The notes under the pieces: model-generated
The model's input: the letters and a program-made list of their open reading frames with translations, nothing else
What the model was told of the DNA's origin: nothing
The model's database searches: none
Position numbers and translations under genes: made by a program
Part shown: positions 9,259-17,409 of the stretch, in pieces
Position numbering within the stretch: position 1 is the stretch's first letter
Layout of the letters: each line of letters opens with the position of its first letter
Assembly (NCBI GenBank): GCA_964351885.1
Contig: CAYGPP010000015.1
Span: forward strand, 1-48,490
From: Marinoscillum sp964351885
GTDB taxonomy: Bacteria; Bacteroidota; Bacteroidia; Cytophagales; Cyclobacteriaceae
Reading direction: 5' to 3'
DNA length: 48,490 bases

Positions 9259-10916
9259 AGAGGATTTTAGTCATTTCAATCTTTGTTGGTTTACTCGGAG
9301 GGTCGGGAGCTGCATATTCACAAGATTCACCTGTTGGAGAAGTGGAGGATGCACAGATCATTATCGAAAAGGATGCCCCGCTCACATTGCCAAAGGCTGC
9401 TCGAATATATAAACCAGTTGCTGTAGATATTGTCGTTTACGACGAGGGCAATTTGGAATATCAGGTGAGTAATCCCGAGTTAGTTTTGGCTCCTTATGAG
9501 CGTTTGATCAGAGTTCAAGAGTATCGAAATGATCTCTTATTTAAGAATAAGGATGGTTTTCTTAAAGTGGGTTTTGGGAATTACATTTCCCCTTCACTTT
9601 TTGGGTATTATAGAAGAGAAAGAGATAAAAGTGATTTGTCCGCTTTTTTAGACTTTGAGTCATTTGCTCGCGGACCAATTCGTGAAGAGGAGAGTGCCTA
9701 TTCAAGATTTAATACTGGTTTTGATTTGGGTCATGAATTCAAAGGGTTGAAGCTAGGGTCTCAATTAAACTACATGAGAGAAGGTTATTATTTTTATGGT
9801 TTCGACCAACCGTCAGAGATAATTAATCCCAATCCACTTTTGATAGACGATCGAATAGCTAGAGATCAATTTCAATTTGGAGCTGGCGCCAGCTCGAACA
9901 CCAATTCAGATTGGACTTGGTTTATCAATCCTTCTATTGAATTATCAAACATGTCTTCTTCTCAAGTCGATATTAATAAGGAATTCGTATTCAGAAACGA
10001 ATTAAGATTGAGCTATGAGATTTCGGAAGCCGTTTCCGTTTCTTTGGAATCTAACTATGACTTGGCGGACTACCAAAGTGGTTTCAGTCAGCAACGTCAT
10101 GTTTTCTCTGCTTCACCTAATATGACATGGCAAAATGACAACCTTGAGTTGACCGGTGGGATTAATGTGGCACTCGGAGAAGATAATATCTCCAGTCGAA
10201 CCAAGGTTTATCCTTTAGTCAAAGCGAACTGGTTGGCTTCAGATGAACTCACTATTAGTGGGGAAGTGTCGGGCGAGTCAAGGATGAGTTCGCTCTCATC
10301 ACTATTGGGTGATAATCGATATCTAAATGATTCACTGAATATCAATAATCAAGATGTTAACCTCAAATTAGCCTTCGGTGTGTTATATCAGATTTCAGAC
10401 TTACTCTCTATCAAACCATTCATTTCATATGTCAATATCTCCAATAATCAGTTTTTCATTAGTTCGGTGAATGACAGTTCTAGATTTGAGTTGATCACAG
10501 AAACTGGAGGGTTTGGTCAAGTCGACATTGGATCAACTATTAGTTTCATTAAAGGTAACAGTCAATTATCGGCACAACTTACTTATAGTAATTATCAAAC
10601 AGAGGTTTTGGCTGAGGCTTGGCATTTACCCACTACTCAAGTATTGATTAATTATGAGCAGTTAATTGGCAATTCTCTTAGGGTTCATACTAATTTCCAT
10701 ATTATGGATGGAATCGCTGCATTCAATCCAAGCACCTCAGATTCACAAGAAATTAGCATGATTCTCGACATAGGAATGGGTGTCCAGTACGAAATTAATG
10801 ATTCATTTTCCGCTTTTGTTGATGTCAAAAATCTACTGGGAGTGGACTATGAGCGCTACCTGAATTATCCAGTACGTGGAATTACTGGTAAGTTGGGTTT
10901 TATATATCGATTTTAA
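9255..10916 (+). CDS. TonB-receptor-like outer-membrane beta-barrel protein
   Basis: This 553-residue protein has a signal peptide (MKRILVISIFVGLLGGSGAAYSQ), a short periplasmic N-region, and a barrel of repeated amphipathic strands such as FLKVGFGNYISPSLFGYYRR and LSYEISEAVSVSLESNYDLA. The terminal sequence VDVKNLLGVDYERYLNYPVR..GKLGFIYRF resembles the last strands of TonB-dependent receptors, which end in an aromatic residue. It lacks a recognisable plug domain and is shorter than a typical receptor, so active transport is uncertain. It overlaps the TPR gene by 4 bp, and downstream lie SPOR, ExbB, ExbD and TonB-like genes. Confidence 0.75.
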   Translation: MKRILVISIFVGLLGGSGAAYSQDSPVGEVEDAQIIIEKDAPLTLPKAARIYKPVAVDIVVYDEGNLEYQVSNPELVLAPYERLIRVQEYRNDLLFKNKDGFLKVGFGNYISPSLFGYYRRERDKSDLSAFLDFESFARGPIREEESAYSRFNTGFDLGHEFKGLKLGSQLNYMREGYYFYGFDQPSEIINPNPLLIDDRIARDQFQFGAGASSNTNSDWTWFINPSIELSNMSSSQVDINKEFVFRNELRLSYEISEAVSVSLESNYDLADYQSGFSQQRHVFSASPNMTWQNDNLELTGGINVALGEDNISSRTKVYPLVKANWLASDELTISGEVSGESRMSSLSSLLGDNRYLNDSLNINNQDVNLKLAFGVLYQISDLLSIKPFISYVNISNNQFFISSVNDSSRFELITETGGFGQVDIGSTISFIKGNSQLSAQLTYSNYQTEVLAEAWHLPTTQVLINYEQLIGNSLRVHTNFHIMDGIAAFNPSTSDSQEISMILDIGMGVQYEINDSFSAFVDVKNLLGVDYERYLNYPVRGITGKLGFIYRF

Positions 10917-10943
10917 TGTAGCATATTCGCAAGCAAAAGATAG

Positions 10944-10975
10944 AACTTCAGTGTTTTAGAATATTGAAGTTTTTG
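10944..10975 (+). terminator. Weak intrinsic terminator or hairpin
   Basis: AACTTCA (10944-10950) and TGAAGTT (10965-10971) form a 7-bp stem with a 14-nt loop, followed by TTTG. The stem is AT-rich and the loop long, so termination after the barrel gene may be partial. Confidence 0.35.
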
Positions 10976-11004
10976 TTATCTTGGAAGCGGATAAATCTAA
11001 TCTA

Positions 11005-12027
11005 ATGGCTAAAAGCAAAAATAAAAACGAAGACCCGGAGGAGGAAAAAAAAGACGTATTTGATGATGATGAGGATTTTGGACTTCCTGATTTAGAATAT
11101 GACGAGTTAGATGACGAGGATTCGGATGACGACTCTGACGAAAAACCTGAGGCAGAAGCTGAATCTGAACCCGAAGAAATGGAAGTCGAAAATCTAGATG
11201 ATACTGATTTGTCGGATGAAGATTTGGAAGTTTCTGACGAGCAAGAGGACTGGGAAAAAGAACTTGAGAAAGAGCTTGAGGATGAAATGGAGACTGATGA
11301 GAGCGCTAATGCGTTCTACGAAGAGGAATCCTATGATGAATTCGAGTCATCTACAGAAAAATCTCCTGAGTTAAAGGATAGTGCTTTTGAAGTTGATGAG
11401 AATGATTCAGGATCATCAGATTTCGATGATAGTGCTTTTGAGGAAGTAGAGAAAGAAAAAACGCCTACTCCGATAGTAAAAACTACTGCTAAGACTGCCG
11501 TTGCTAGTTCTTATGCCGCTAGCGCGGATCAAGCAGCAAGTAAGGCTAAGTTCGTCCGAACGGTCGTTATTGGTACGTTGCTTATTGTTGCGATTGCATT
11601 CATTTTAATTTTCTCTTATGATGGATCAGACGGGGAAAAGGAAAAAGAGGTAGCAAAGGTTGAAAAACCTGTTGCGAAAAAACCTGCAGCTGAAAAGCCT
11701 AAGGAAGTGGAGAAACCTAAAGAGGTAGTTAAGCCAAAACCAAAACCAGTGGCTAAAGCAATGCCTGCTGGAATGGTGACGCAGCTCGAACAGCCTACCG
11801 GTAAAGCATATGTGGTTGTAGCAAGTTTTTTTGATGAAGATATTGCTATGGATCATGCCAATGCATTGGCAGCTAAAGGCAAAAGTCCTATTGTGATTCC
11901 ACCATTTAAGAATTCTAGATTTTACCGAGTGGCAGTAGCTGAATTTAGTACTTTTAAAGATGCTGAAGCTAGTTTGGGTAACTTCAAAGAAGAGTTTGGA
12001 ACTGAAATCTGGCCTCTTAGATATTGA
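11005..12027 (+). CDS. SPOR-domain membrane protein with acidic N-terminal region
   Basis: This protein of about 340 residues has three parts. First comes a highly acidic cytoplasmic region of about 180 residues dominated by Asp and Glu. Second is one membrane span (TVVIGTLLIVAIAFILIFSY). Third is a Lys/Pro linker (about 30 residues) leading to a C-terminal SPOR domain (AYVVVASFFDEDIAMDHANALAA...FYRVAVAEF). SPOR domains bind denuded glycan strands of septal peptidoglycan, so a role in division or cell-wall remodelling is likely. The frame begins at a TTG (10981), but ATG at 11005 starting MAKSKNKNEDPEEE is more credible. A strong terminator follows the gene. Confidence 0.88.
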   Translation: MAKSKNKNEDPEEEKKDVFDDDEDFGLPDLEYDELDDEDSDDDSDEKPEAEAESEPEEMEVENLDDTDLSDEDLEVSDEQEDWEKELEKELEDEMETDESANAFYEEESYDEFESSTEKSPELKDSAFEVDENDSGSSDFDDSAFEEVEKEKTPTPIVKTTAKTAVASSYAASADQAASKAKFVRTVVIGTLLIVAIAFILIFSYDGSDGEKEKEVAKVEKPVAKKPAAEKPKEVEKPKEVVKPKPKPVAKAMPAGMVTQLEQPTGKAYVVVASFFDEDIAMDHANALAAKGKSPIVIPPFKNSRFYRVAVAEFSTFKDAEASLGNFKEEFGTEIWPLRY

Positions 12028-12046
12028 TCATAATTATTTAACAATG

Positions 12047-12092
12047 AATCGTTTAGCCCGTCGTTATGTAGTGGGCTAAACGATTTTTTTTG
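12047..12092 (+). terminator. Strong intrinsic terminator
   Basis: A perfect 13-bp inverted repeat (AATCGTTTAGCCC at 12047-12059 and its complement at 12073-12085) with a 12-nt loop runs directly into a T-tract ending near 12091. It separates the SPOR gene from the exbB-like operon. Confidence 0.9.
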
Positions 12093-12105
12093 TCCTATTA
12101 CTCCT

Positions 12106-12768
12106 ATGAATTATATATTACTTCAAGTAAATACAGAAGGTCTAGACACCATTTCTGTCTTAGATCTATTGCTTAATGGTGGTTACATGATGATTCCAAT
12201 CATTCTATTATGGATAGGAGCAATCTTCATTTTCGTTGAGCGCCTACTTGTAATTAGAGGTGCATCTAATACACCAAGCAGCTTCAAGGATAAAATAAGA
12301 TCAATGGTTTCTAATGGTGAAATTGATGCTGCAAGATTACTATGCACCGATACTGATACGCCCGTAGCTAGGATGATAGAAAAAGGGATCAGTAGAATAG
12401 GAAGTCCTCTTAAAAACATTGAGGTGAGCATTGAAAATACTGGGAAAATTGAAATTTATCGACTGGAAAAAAACCTAAGTATGCTAGCTACTATTTCTGG
12501 AGCAGCTCCTATGATTGGTTTTTTGGGTACCGTTACAGGGATGATTCAAGCTTTTATCGCGATTGCGCAAGAGGAAGGTGCTGTAAGTCCAAAATTACTT
12601 TCCAGTGGTATCTATGAGGCGATGGTCACTACGGCTGCAGGTCTGTTTGTTGGGATTTTGGCTTACTTAGGCTATAACTACCTGATATCCAGAGTTCAGA
12701 AGCTAATTCACAACATGGAGTACTCTGCCATAGATTTTGTTGACCTACTACAAGAGCCACAGAAATGA
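12106..12768 (+). CDS. exbB: MotA/TolQ/ExbB proton channel family protein
   Basis: This 220-residue inner-membrane protein belongs to the ExbB/TolQ family, which uses the proton gradient to energise TonB or TolA. The three expected membrane spans are visible: MMIPIILLWIGAIFIFVERL near residue 28, MLATISGAAPMIGFLGTVTGMI near residue 126, and AMVTTAAGLFVGILAYLGYNYL near residue 172. The GAAPMIGFLGTVTGM segment is the family signature. The gene overlaps the ExbD-like gene by 4 bp and is followed by a TonB-like gene. TolQ versus ExbB cannot be settled from sequence alone. Confidence 0.9.
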   Translation: MNYILLQVNTEGLDTISVLDLLLNGGYMMIPIILLWIGAIFIFVERLLVIRGASNTPSSFKDKIRSMVSNGEIDAARLLCTDTDTPVARMIEKGISRIGSPLKNIEVSIENTGKIEIYRLEKNLSMLATISGAAPMIGFLGTVTGMIQAFIAIAQEEGAVSPKLLSSGIYEAMVTTAAGLFVGILAYLGYNYLISRVQKLIHNMEYSAIDFVDLLQEPQK

Positions 12769-13154
12769 ATCTCAACTCAAAACATAAGGTAGAAGCATCG
12801 TTTAGTATGTCATCCATGACGGATGTCGTTTTTTTGCTATTGATTTTCTTCATGTTGACCTCTTCTTTTATCACTCCGTCTGGTTTGCCAGTGAATCTGC
12901 CTTCCAGCAAGAGTTCGGAGATTGTCATGCAAAAAGTCAGTGTGACAATCACTGATGATTTGAAATACTTTGTGAATGATCAGCAAGTCAATATTAAGCA
13001 GCTGGAAGGCGTGTTGCGCAATGAGTTTGCAGGTAAAGAGGGCGTAGTTGTATTGCACTGCGATAAGTCTGTACCTGTTGAATATGTAGTATCCGTAGCT
13101 GGAATAGCCACAGCCTTGGAAGCAAAAGTGTCGATTGCAACAAAACCTGATTGA
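12765..13154 (+). CDS. exbD: ExbD/TolR family biopolymer transport protein
   Basis: This 129-residue partner of the ExbB-like channel has one N-terminal span, SMTDVVFLLLIFFMLTS, with Asp20 at the place of the conserved proton-carrying aspartate of ExbD/TolR. A small periplasmic domain follows (KVSVTITDDLKYFVNDQQVN). It starts within the stop of the ExbB-like gene (ATGA), so translation is coupled. The next gene starts 6 bp after its stop. Confidence 0.93.
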   Translation: MNLNSKHKVEASFSMSSMTDVVFLLLIFFMLTSSFITPSGLPVNLPSSKSSEIVMQKVSVTITDDLKYFVNDQQVNIKQLEGVLRNEFAGKEGVVVLHCDKSVPVEYVVSVAGIATALEAKVSIATKPD

Positions 13155-13160
13155 TAGATC

Positions 13161-14060
13161 ATGTTGGGAAAGAATGATCGAAAATATCGCAAAATTGGAT
13201 GGATATCGTCTTTGACAGTTCAACTGATTATGCTTTTGATATTCTACTTTCTAATTGCCTGGAAGGAACCATTTCCACCTATCCCTACATACGGAATTGA
13301 AGTCAGTTTTGGGAGTGTAGAGCAAGCAGCGCCTAATCAATCTAACATTGAGACTGCTGAAGAGACGGAAATTACTGAGTACGTAGTTGAGGAAACCGTG
13401 GAAGAGTTGATAAATGAGGAGTCGGAAAACACTGAGGTACCGGTAGAGCCTGTGCAGGAGGAGGTATTGGATGAATTATCTGAGATACTGACTGATGAGC
13501 CGTCACCTGATTTTGTTGAGGAGGAACAAGAAGTAACTGAAACACAGGAGGAGATATTAGAGGAAGAGGTGGAAATGCCTGAGGTTACTGAAAATCCAAT
13601 AAATTCAGAGCCAGAGCAGACGGAGAGTGAAGCTGAGCCGGCCAAAGAGAAAGAAGACGTAAATAGCGATGTAGTCAACTCAGAAGAGGTCGCAGATTCA
13701 AAAGGAAATACAGAAGGATCAGGTGAGGTTGGCACGGAAGAGGGAACCATTGATGATCGAGCGATCATGGGTGAGGCAGGCACATCCAAAGGGGCTAGTT
13801 TGCAGTTGACCGGCTGGAGCTGGGATTCACCACCAGAGCCGAAAGATGATTCCAATGAGTCTGGAATCATCGTATTTGATATTAGCATTGACGCAGACGG
13901 TTATATTCTTACAGTAACCCCAAACAGATACACGGTTTCCCCAGGATTAATGCTCAAGTATAAGCAGTCGGTGGAGCGATTGTCATTTAGTCAAATGAAA
14001 GGGGAGATGGCTGCAGCCAAATCAGTTGGCACCATTACTTTCTTGATCACCACGAAGTAG
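13161..14060 (+). CDS. TonB/TolA-like energy transducer
   Basis: This 299-residue protein has the layout of a TonB or TolA. A short basic cytoplasmic N-terminus and one span (LTVQLIMLLIFYFLIAW) are followed by a long Glu/Thr/Val-rich periplasmic spacer (about residues 55-205). The C-terminal domain (IVFDISIDADGYILTVTPNR ... GTITFLITTK) resembles TonB/TolA C-terminal folds. The spacer is acidic instead of Pro/Lys-rich, which is unusual for classical TonB. Its position right after the ExbB and ExbD genes supports the assignment. It probably contacts an outer-membrane protein. Confidence 0.8.
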   Translation: MLGKNDRKYRKIGWISSLTVQLIMLLIFYFLIAWKEPFPPIPTYGIEVSFGSVEQAAPNQSNIETAEETEITEYVVEETVEELINEESENTEVPVEPVQEEVLDELSEILTDEPSPDFVEEEQEVTETQEEILEEEVEMPEVTENPINSEPEQTESEAEPAKEKEDVNSDVVNSEEVADSKGNTEGSGEVGTEEGTIDDRAIMGEAGTSKGASLQLTGWSWDSPPEPKDDSNESGIIVFDISIDADGYILTVTPNRYTVSPGLMLKYKQSVERLSFSQMKGEMAAAKSVGTITFLITTK

Positions 14061-14061
14061 G

Positions 14062-15348
14062 ATGGATTTTCAAAATGCGATGCATTATTTAATGCAGAGA
14101 CTACCCATGTTTCAGCGAATAGGTAAGGCAGCTATGAAGGCAGACTTGACCAATACTATTGCTTTAATGGAAGGGTTGGATAATCCACATCATAAATTCA
14201 AGTCAATTCATATTGCAGGAACCAACGGAAAAGGGACTTCTGCTCACACCATTGCATCCATACTTCAAGCTGCGGGCTATAAGACCGGACTATATACGTC
14301 ACCACACTTAAAGTCATTTACAGAGCGGATCAGAATCAATGGAGAACCGATAGCTGAGTCAGCTGTGGCTGAATTTGTAACCTTAAATCAGGATTTGATT
14401 GAAGAAATAAATCCATCATTCTTCGAAGTGACAGTAGCCATGGCGTTTGATTATTTCGTTAAGGAGCATGTTGATATCGCCGTGATTGAAACAGGATTGG
14501 GAGGGAGGTTGGATTCCACCAATGTGATTGACCCATTGGTTTCGTTGATTACAATGATTGATTATGATCATGCGGATATCTTAGGGGATACTTTAGAGCA
14601 AATTGCCAGGGAGAAAGCTGGAATAATCAAACCAAACACACCAGCGATCATAGGCGCGGATCAGCCAGATTTATTGCATGTATTCCAAAACAAGGCCAAC
14701 ACGGTAAATGCCGAGCTAAAAACAGCCAATGATTTTCAATTGGAGATACTGAGCAATGGTGGTAGGGATCAAGTCATTGAAGTAACGGAAAGGAATAAAA
14801 GTTCCTACGAACTGATATCAGATATTACAGCTTCTTACTTTGTTAAGAATATTCCTGGGATTTTATCAACCATAGATGAGTTACGACTCCAAGGTTTTGA
14901 GATTACTCATCAGCATGTTTTGGATGGTTTCAAAGGGATTAAATCATCTACCGGTTTGCTAGGAAGGTGGCAAAGACTGTCTGAGAAACCAGCTCTTTAT
15001 GCTGACATTAGTCACAATAGATCAGGTGTAAAAGAACTAATGAAACAAGTATCTAATCTTGATTTTGACCAGCTTCATCTAGTTTTCGGCATGGTCAGAG
15101 ATAAAGAGATTGATACAATTTTATCCATTCTGCCAAAAAATGCGACTTACTATTTTACACAATCTAGCGTGCCAAGATCTTTGGCTGTGGAAGAGTTAAC
15201 CAGTAAGTTTGAAGCTCAAGGGATTAGGGGAAACCAATTTGAGAATGTTAATGATGCTATCGATCAGGCAAAAAAGATTGCAACCATTAATGATCTGATA
15301 GTTGTCTTTGGTAGTACTTTTGTGGTCGCTGAAATCAAAGATTTGTGA
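14062..15348 (+). CDS. folC: Folylpolyglutamate synthase / dihydrofolate synthase
   Basis: FolC adds glutamate to dihydropteroate and folates in the cytoplasm. The 428-residue length is typical. The ATP-binding P-loop is FKSIHIAGTNGKGTSAHTIA near residue 55, followed by GLYTSPHLKSFTERIRINGE. The ligase motif VAVIETGLGGRLDSTNVIDP-like segment lies near residue 140, and the C-terminal domain carries RWQRL, DISHNRSGV and HLVFGMVRDKEID. It starts 1 bp after the TonB-like gene and overlaps trmB, so it sits in the same operon as unrelated envelope genes. Confidence 0.95.
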   Translation: MDFQNAMHYLMQRLPMFQRIGKAAMKADLTNTIALMEGLDNPHHKFKSIHIAGTNGKGTSAHTIASILQAAGYKTGLYTSPHLKSFTERIRINGEPIAESAVAEFVTLNQDLIEEINPSFFEVTVAMAFDYFVKEHVDIAVIETGLGGRLDSTNVIDPLVSLITMIDYDHADILGDTLEQIAREKAGIIKPNTPAIIGADQPDLLHVFQNKANTVNAELKTANDFQLEILSNGGRDQVIEVTERNKSSYELISDITASYFVKNIPGILSTIDELRLQGFEITHQHVLDGFKGIKSSTGLLGRWQRLSEKPALYADISHNRSGVKELMKQVSNLDFDQLHLVFGMVRDKEIDTILSILPKNATYYFTQSSVPRSLAVEELTSKFEAQGIRGNQFENVNDAIDQAKKIATINDLIVVFGSTFVVAEIKDL

Positions 15349-16001
15349 GGAAAAAGCTTATTCGATTTGCAGAGAATGCAAATAGGAAGAATATTATTGA
15401 ACCGGGTAAGGATATTTATAATGAAATAAAAGGGCAATGGAAGCAACGTTATTTTGCTAATGAGCGTCCTATTACCGTCGAACTTGGTTGTGGAGATGGA
15501 GAATATACAGTTGGTTTAGCAGGAATCGATTCGGGAAGAAATTATATAGGCGTAGACATTAAAGGAGATCGCCTTTTTCAAGGAAGTACTAATGCACTTG
15601 ATAGCGGTTTGAATAATGTCGCCTTTCTTCGTATTCAGATGCACATGTTGGATCAGTTCTTTGAGGAGGGAGAAGTGGATGAATTTTGGTTGACTTTTCC
15701 TGATCCCAGACCTAAGAAAGGAGATATTCGCAGAAGACTAACGAATCCAAGGTATCTGAAGATTTATCAGAAGCTTTGCAGACTAGAAGGAACGTTTAAG
15801 TTTAAGACGGATAGTACGTCGTTGTTTGAGTACACACTAGAGGTTTTAGAAAATGAATTTGAGGTCAATAACCTCATTTATACCCACGATCTTTACCGAT
15901 CAGATTTACTAGAGGATCACCATGGGATTAAGACCAAATACGAGAAAATTTGGACGGAGAAAGGGGAGTCGATTAAATACATAAAATTTAATTTTAAATA
16001 A
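15345..16001 (+). CDS. trmB: tRNA (guanine-N7-)-methyltransferase
   Basis: TrmB makes 7-methylguanosine at position 46 of tRNAs using SAM. The 218-residue length is normal. The SAM-binding motif is VELGCGDGEYTVGLA near residue 45. The family signature FPDPRPKKGDIRRRLTNPRYL-type segment lies near residue 115, with Lys/Arg residues for tRNA contact. The start is a GTG that overlaps the folC stop (GTGA at 15345-15348), which fits coupled translation. The N-terminus RKKLIRFAENA matches other Bacteroidota TrmB proteins. Confidence 0.93.
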   Translation: MRKKLIRFAENANRKNIIEPGKDIYNEIKGQWKQRYFANERPITVELGCGDGEYTVGLAGIDSGRNYIGVDIKGDRLFQGSTNALDSGLNNVAFLRIQMHMLDQFFEEGEVDEFWLTFPDPRPKKGDIRRRLTNPRYLKIYQKLCRLEGTFKFKTDSTSLFEYTLEVLENEFEVNNLIYTHDLYRSDLLEDHHGIKTKYEKIWTEKGESIKYIKFNFK

Positions 16002-16016
16002 ATATAGAATACGATA

Positions 16017-16499
16017 ATGAAGAAATTAGTCTTAGGGAGTGTAATGAGTTTAGTCTTATTTACAATTGGTTGTATTGATGATATTGAAATTCCGGAGCAA
16101 AAGAGTTTTGCCGAGCAATTGGAAATAGACCAAGAACTCATTACTCAATATTTGCAAGACAATAATATTACCGCATTGGAGGATAGTGTTTATGGCTTGC
16201 GATATGTTATGCATGTAGTTGGAAATGAGAACAATCCAACTGTAGATGATGAAATTGTAGTTTCCTATGCTGGGAGAGTAATGGGTTCACCAACTAATTT
16301 TGATGCTGGGGATACCATTCCACTTCTCGTGAATAGATTGATACCAGCTTGGCAAATATTGGTTCCTTATATGGGAGAAGGTGGTTCAATGACCATGTAT
16401 GTACCTTCAGGTTATGCATATGGACCAGCAAGAGTTGGTCCTATTCCTGCTAACTCGATTTTGGAATTTGATTTAGATTTGGTCACTTTCTTGAAATAA
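16017..16499 (+). CDS. FKBP-type peptidyl-prolyl isomerase lipoprotein
   Basis: This 160-residue protein has a lipoprotein signal (MKKLVLGSVMSLVLFTIGC) and an FKBP fold. FKBP features include DEIVVSYAGRVMGSPTNFDAGD, LIPAWQILVPYMGEGGSMTMY, and the canonical end AYGPARVGPIPANSILEFDLDLV. It probably helps envelope proteins fold in the periplasm. The gap from trmB is 15 bp, so it may share that transcript. A second, double-FKBP lipoprotein lies at 29771. Confidence 0.88.
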   Translation: MKKLVLGSVMSLVLFTIGCIDDIEIPEQKSFAEQLEIDQELITQYLQDNNITALEDSVYGLRYVMHVVGNENNPTVDDEIVVSYAGRVMGSPTNFDAGDTIPLLVNRLIPAWQILVPYMGEGGSMTMYVPSGYAYGPARVGPIPANSILEFDLDLVTFLK

Positions 16500-16511
16500 G
16501 GGACACTGACT

Positions 16512-17129
16512 TCAACCTTCATCTAGGAGTTCGAGAATGTCCATGACATTGTCATAGTCTTTGAAGCCAGGTCGCTCTTCTGCGCTGCCTTCAAGTTCGA
16601 AACCTCCACAATAGGGTTGAGAGATAAGATTTTTTACGTCACTAGGAAAGTGACAATACCCAACAATCACTGGCATCTCGTCAGTGATTGTTTGTTTTAG
16701 GACGTTATTGATATCGAGATTTTCATTCTTAGAGGAGATGATCATATAATCAGCCAGATCTTTCGCCACGGCCAGTTTAGTTGGTAGCTCGGCCAATTCT
16801 TCTTCATTCTCAACTTTTATTTTGTATATCAAGCCTACAACACTCTCTGAAAACTCAACTAACTGATCAATACTTTGTACTTCCACATAGTCAAGAGCAT
16901 TATTCGCGATAGCCAATTTGATCTCAGCTGAATGAGCATTTTGAAACTCACCACAAAACTTCACTCCCGCCAACCAGCTAGTTATTTCCTTGAACTTGTC
17001 ATTATCCACATAGCCCTCCGAACCTTCTTCCAAATTAAATCCAAGCACGTCCACCATCATACCAGCACAATATCGTGCGTCACTCAGGTTTTCAATTTTG
17101 CCAATTTTTACGAATGTCTTTAATGCCAT
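16512..17129 (-). CDS. TrpF-like (phosphoribosylanthranilate isomerase fold) protein lacking the catalytic Cys
   Basis: This 205-residue protein aligns by eye with TrpF along its whole length. The N-terminal FVKIGKIENLSDA corresponds to VKICGI..LEDA, DVLGFNLEEGSEGYV to the LGF...SPRYV strand, and GGFELEGSAEERPGFKD to the SSGVE..PGxKD phosphate loop. The N-terminal catalytic Cys of TrpF (KICG) is Gly here (KIGK), and the general-acid Asp region is not conserved. It is therefore probably a non-catalytic or repurposed TrpF paralogue. No other trp gene lies nearby. It is transcribed toward the FKBP gene and ends 12 bp from it. Confidence 0.7.
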   Translation of the reverse strand: MALKTFVKIGKIENLSDARYCAGMMVDVLGFNLEEGSEGYVDNDKFKEITSWLAGVKFCGEFQNAHSAEIKLAIANNALDYVEVQSIDQLVEFSESVVGLIYKIKVENEEELAELPTKLAVAKDLADYMIISSKNENLDINNVLKQTITDEMPVIVGYCHFPSDVKNLISQPYCGGFELEGSAEERPGFKDYDNVMDILELLDEG

Positions 17130-17346
17130 TGCTCTCTTCTTTAAGCTGCAAAGAAACCAAAATAATTAGAGCTTCAATAGTGTTAATTGGTTTTCGTAAG
17201 AGCAGGTTTAAGGCTGTCAGCTTAAGCTTGTATTCCATATGGACGTTTGATCTGGTTTTTTAACGATCTGGAAAGTCTTGCTGGGACTATCAGGATCGAT
17301 AGAGGATAATCTCACCATATGATTGGAAGCCGTTAATGTGAGAGTC

Positions 17347-17381
17347 AAAAGAAAACCCAAGAGTGAAACTCTTGGGTTTTC
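17347..17381 (-). terminator. Intrinsic terminator of arsM
   Basis: A perfect 13-bp inverted repeat (17351-17363 and 17369-17381) with a 5-nt loop is followed on the minus strand by TTTT. It lies 29 bp past the arsM stop and separates it from the TrpF-like gene. Confidence 0.85.
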
Positions 17382-17409
17382 AATAATATCAAAGCCGAAT
17401 CTGGATTGT

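Noticed and set aside
13337..13888. A 183-residue Ser-rich minus-strand frame opposite the TonB-like gene
   Set aside because: It is the antisense shadow of the Glu-rich spacer; the Ser/Thr-rich composition follows from the complement of GAA/GAG codons.
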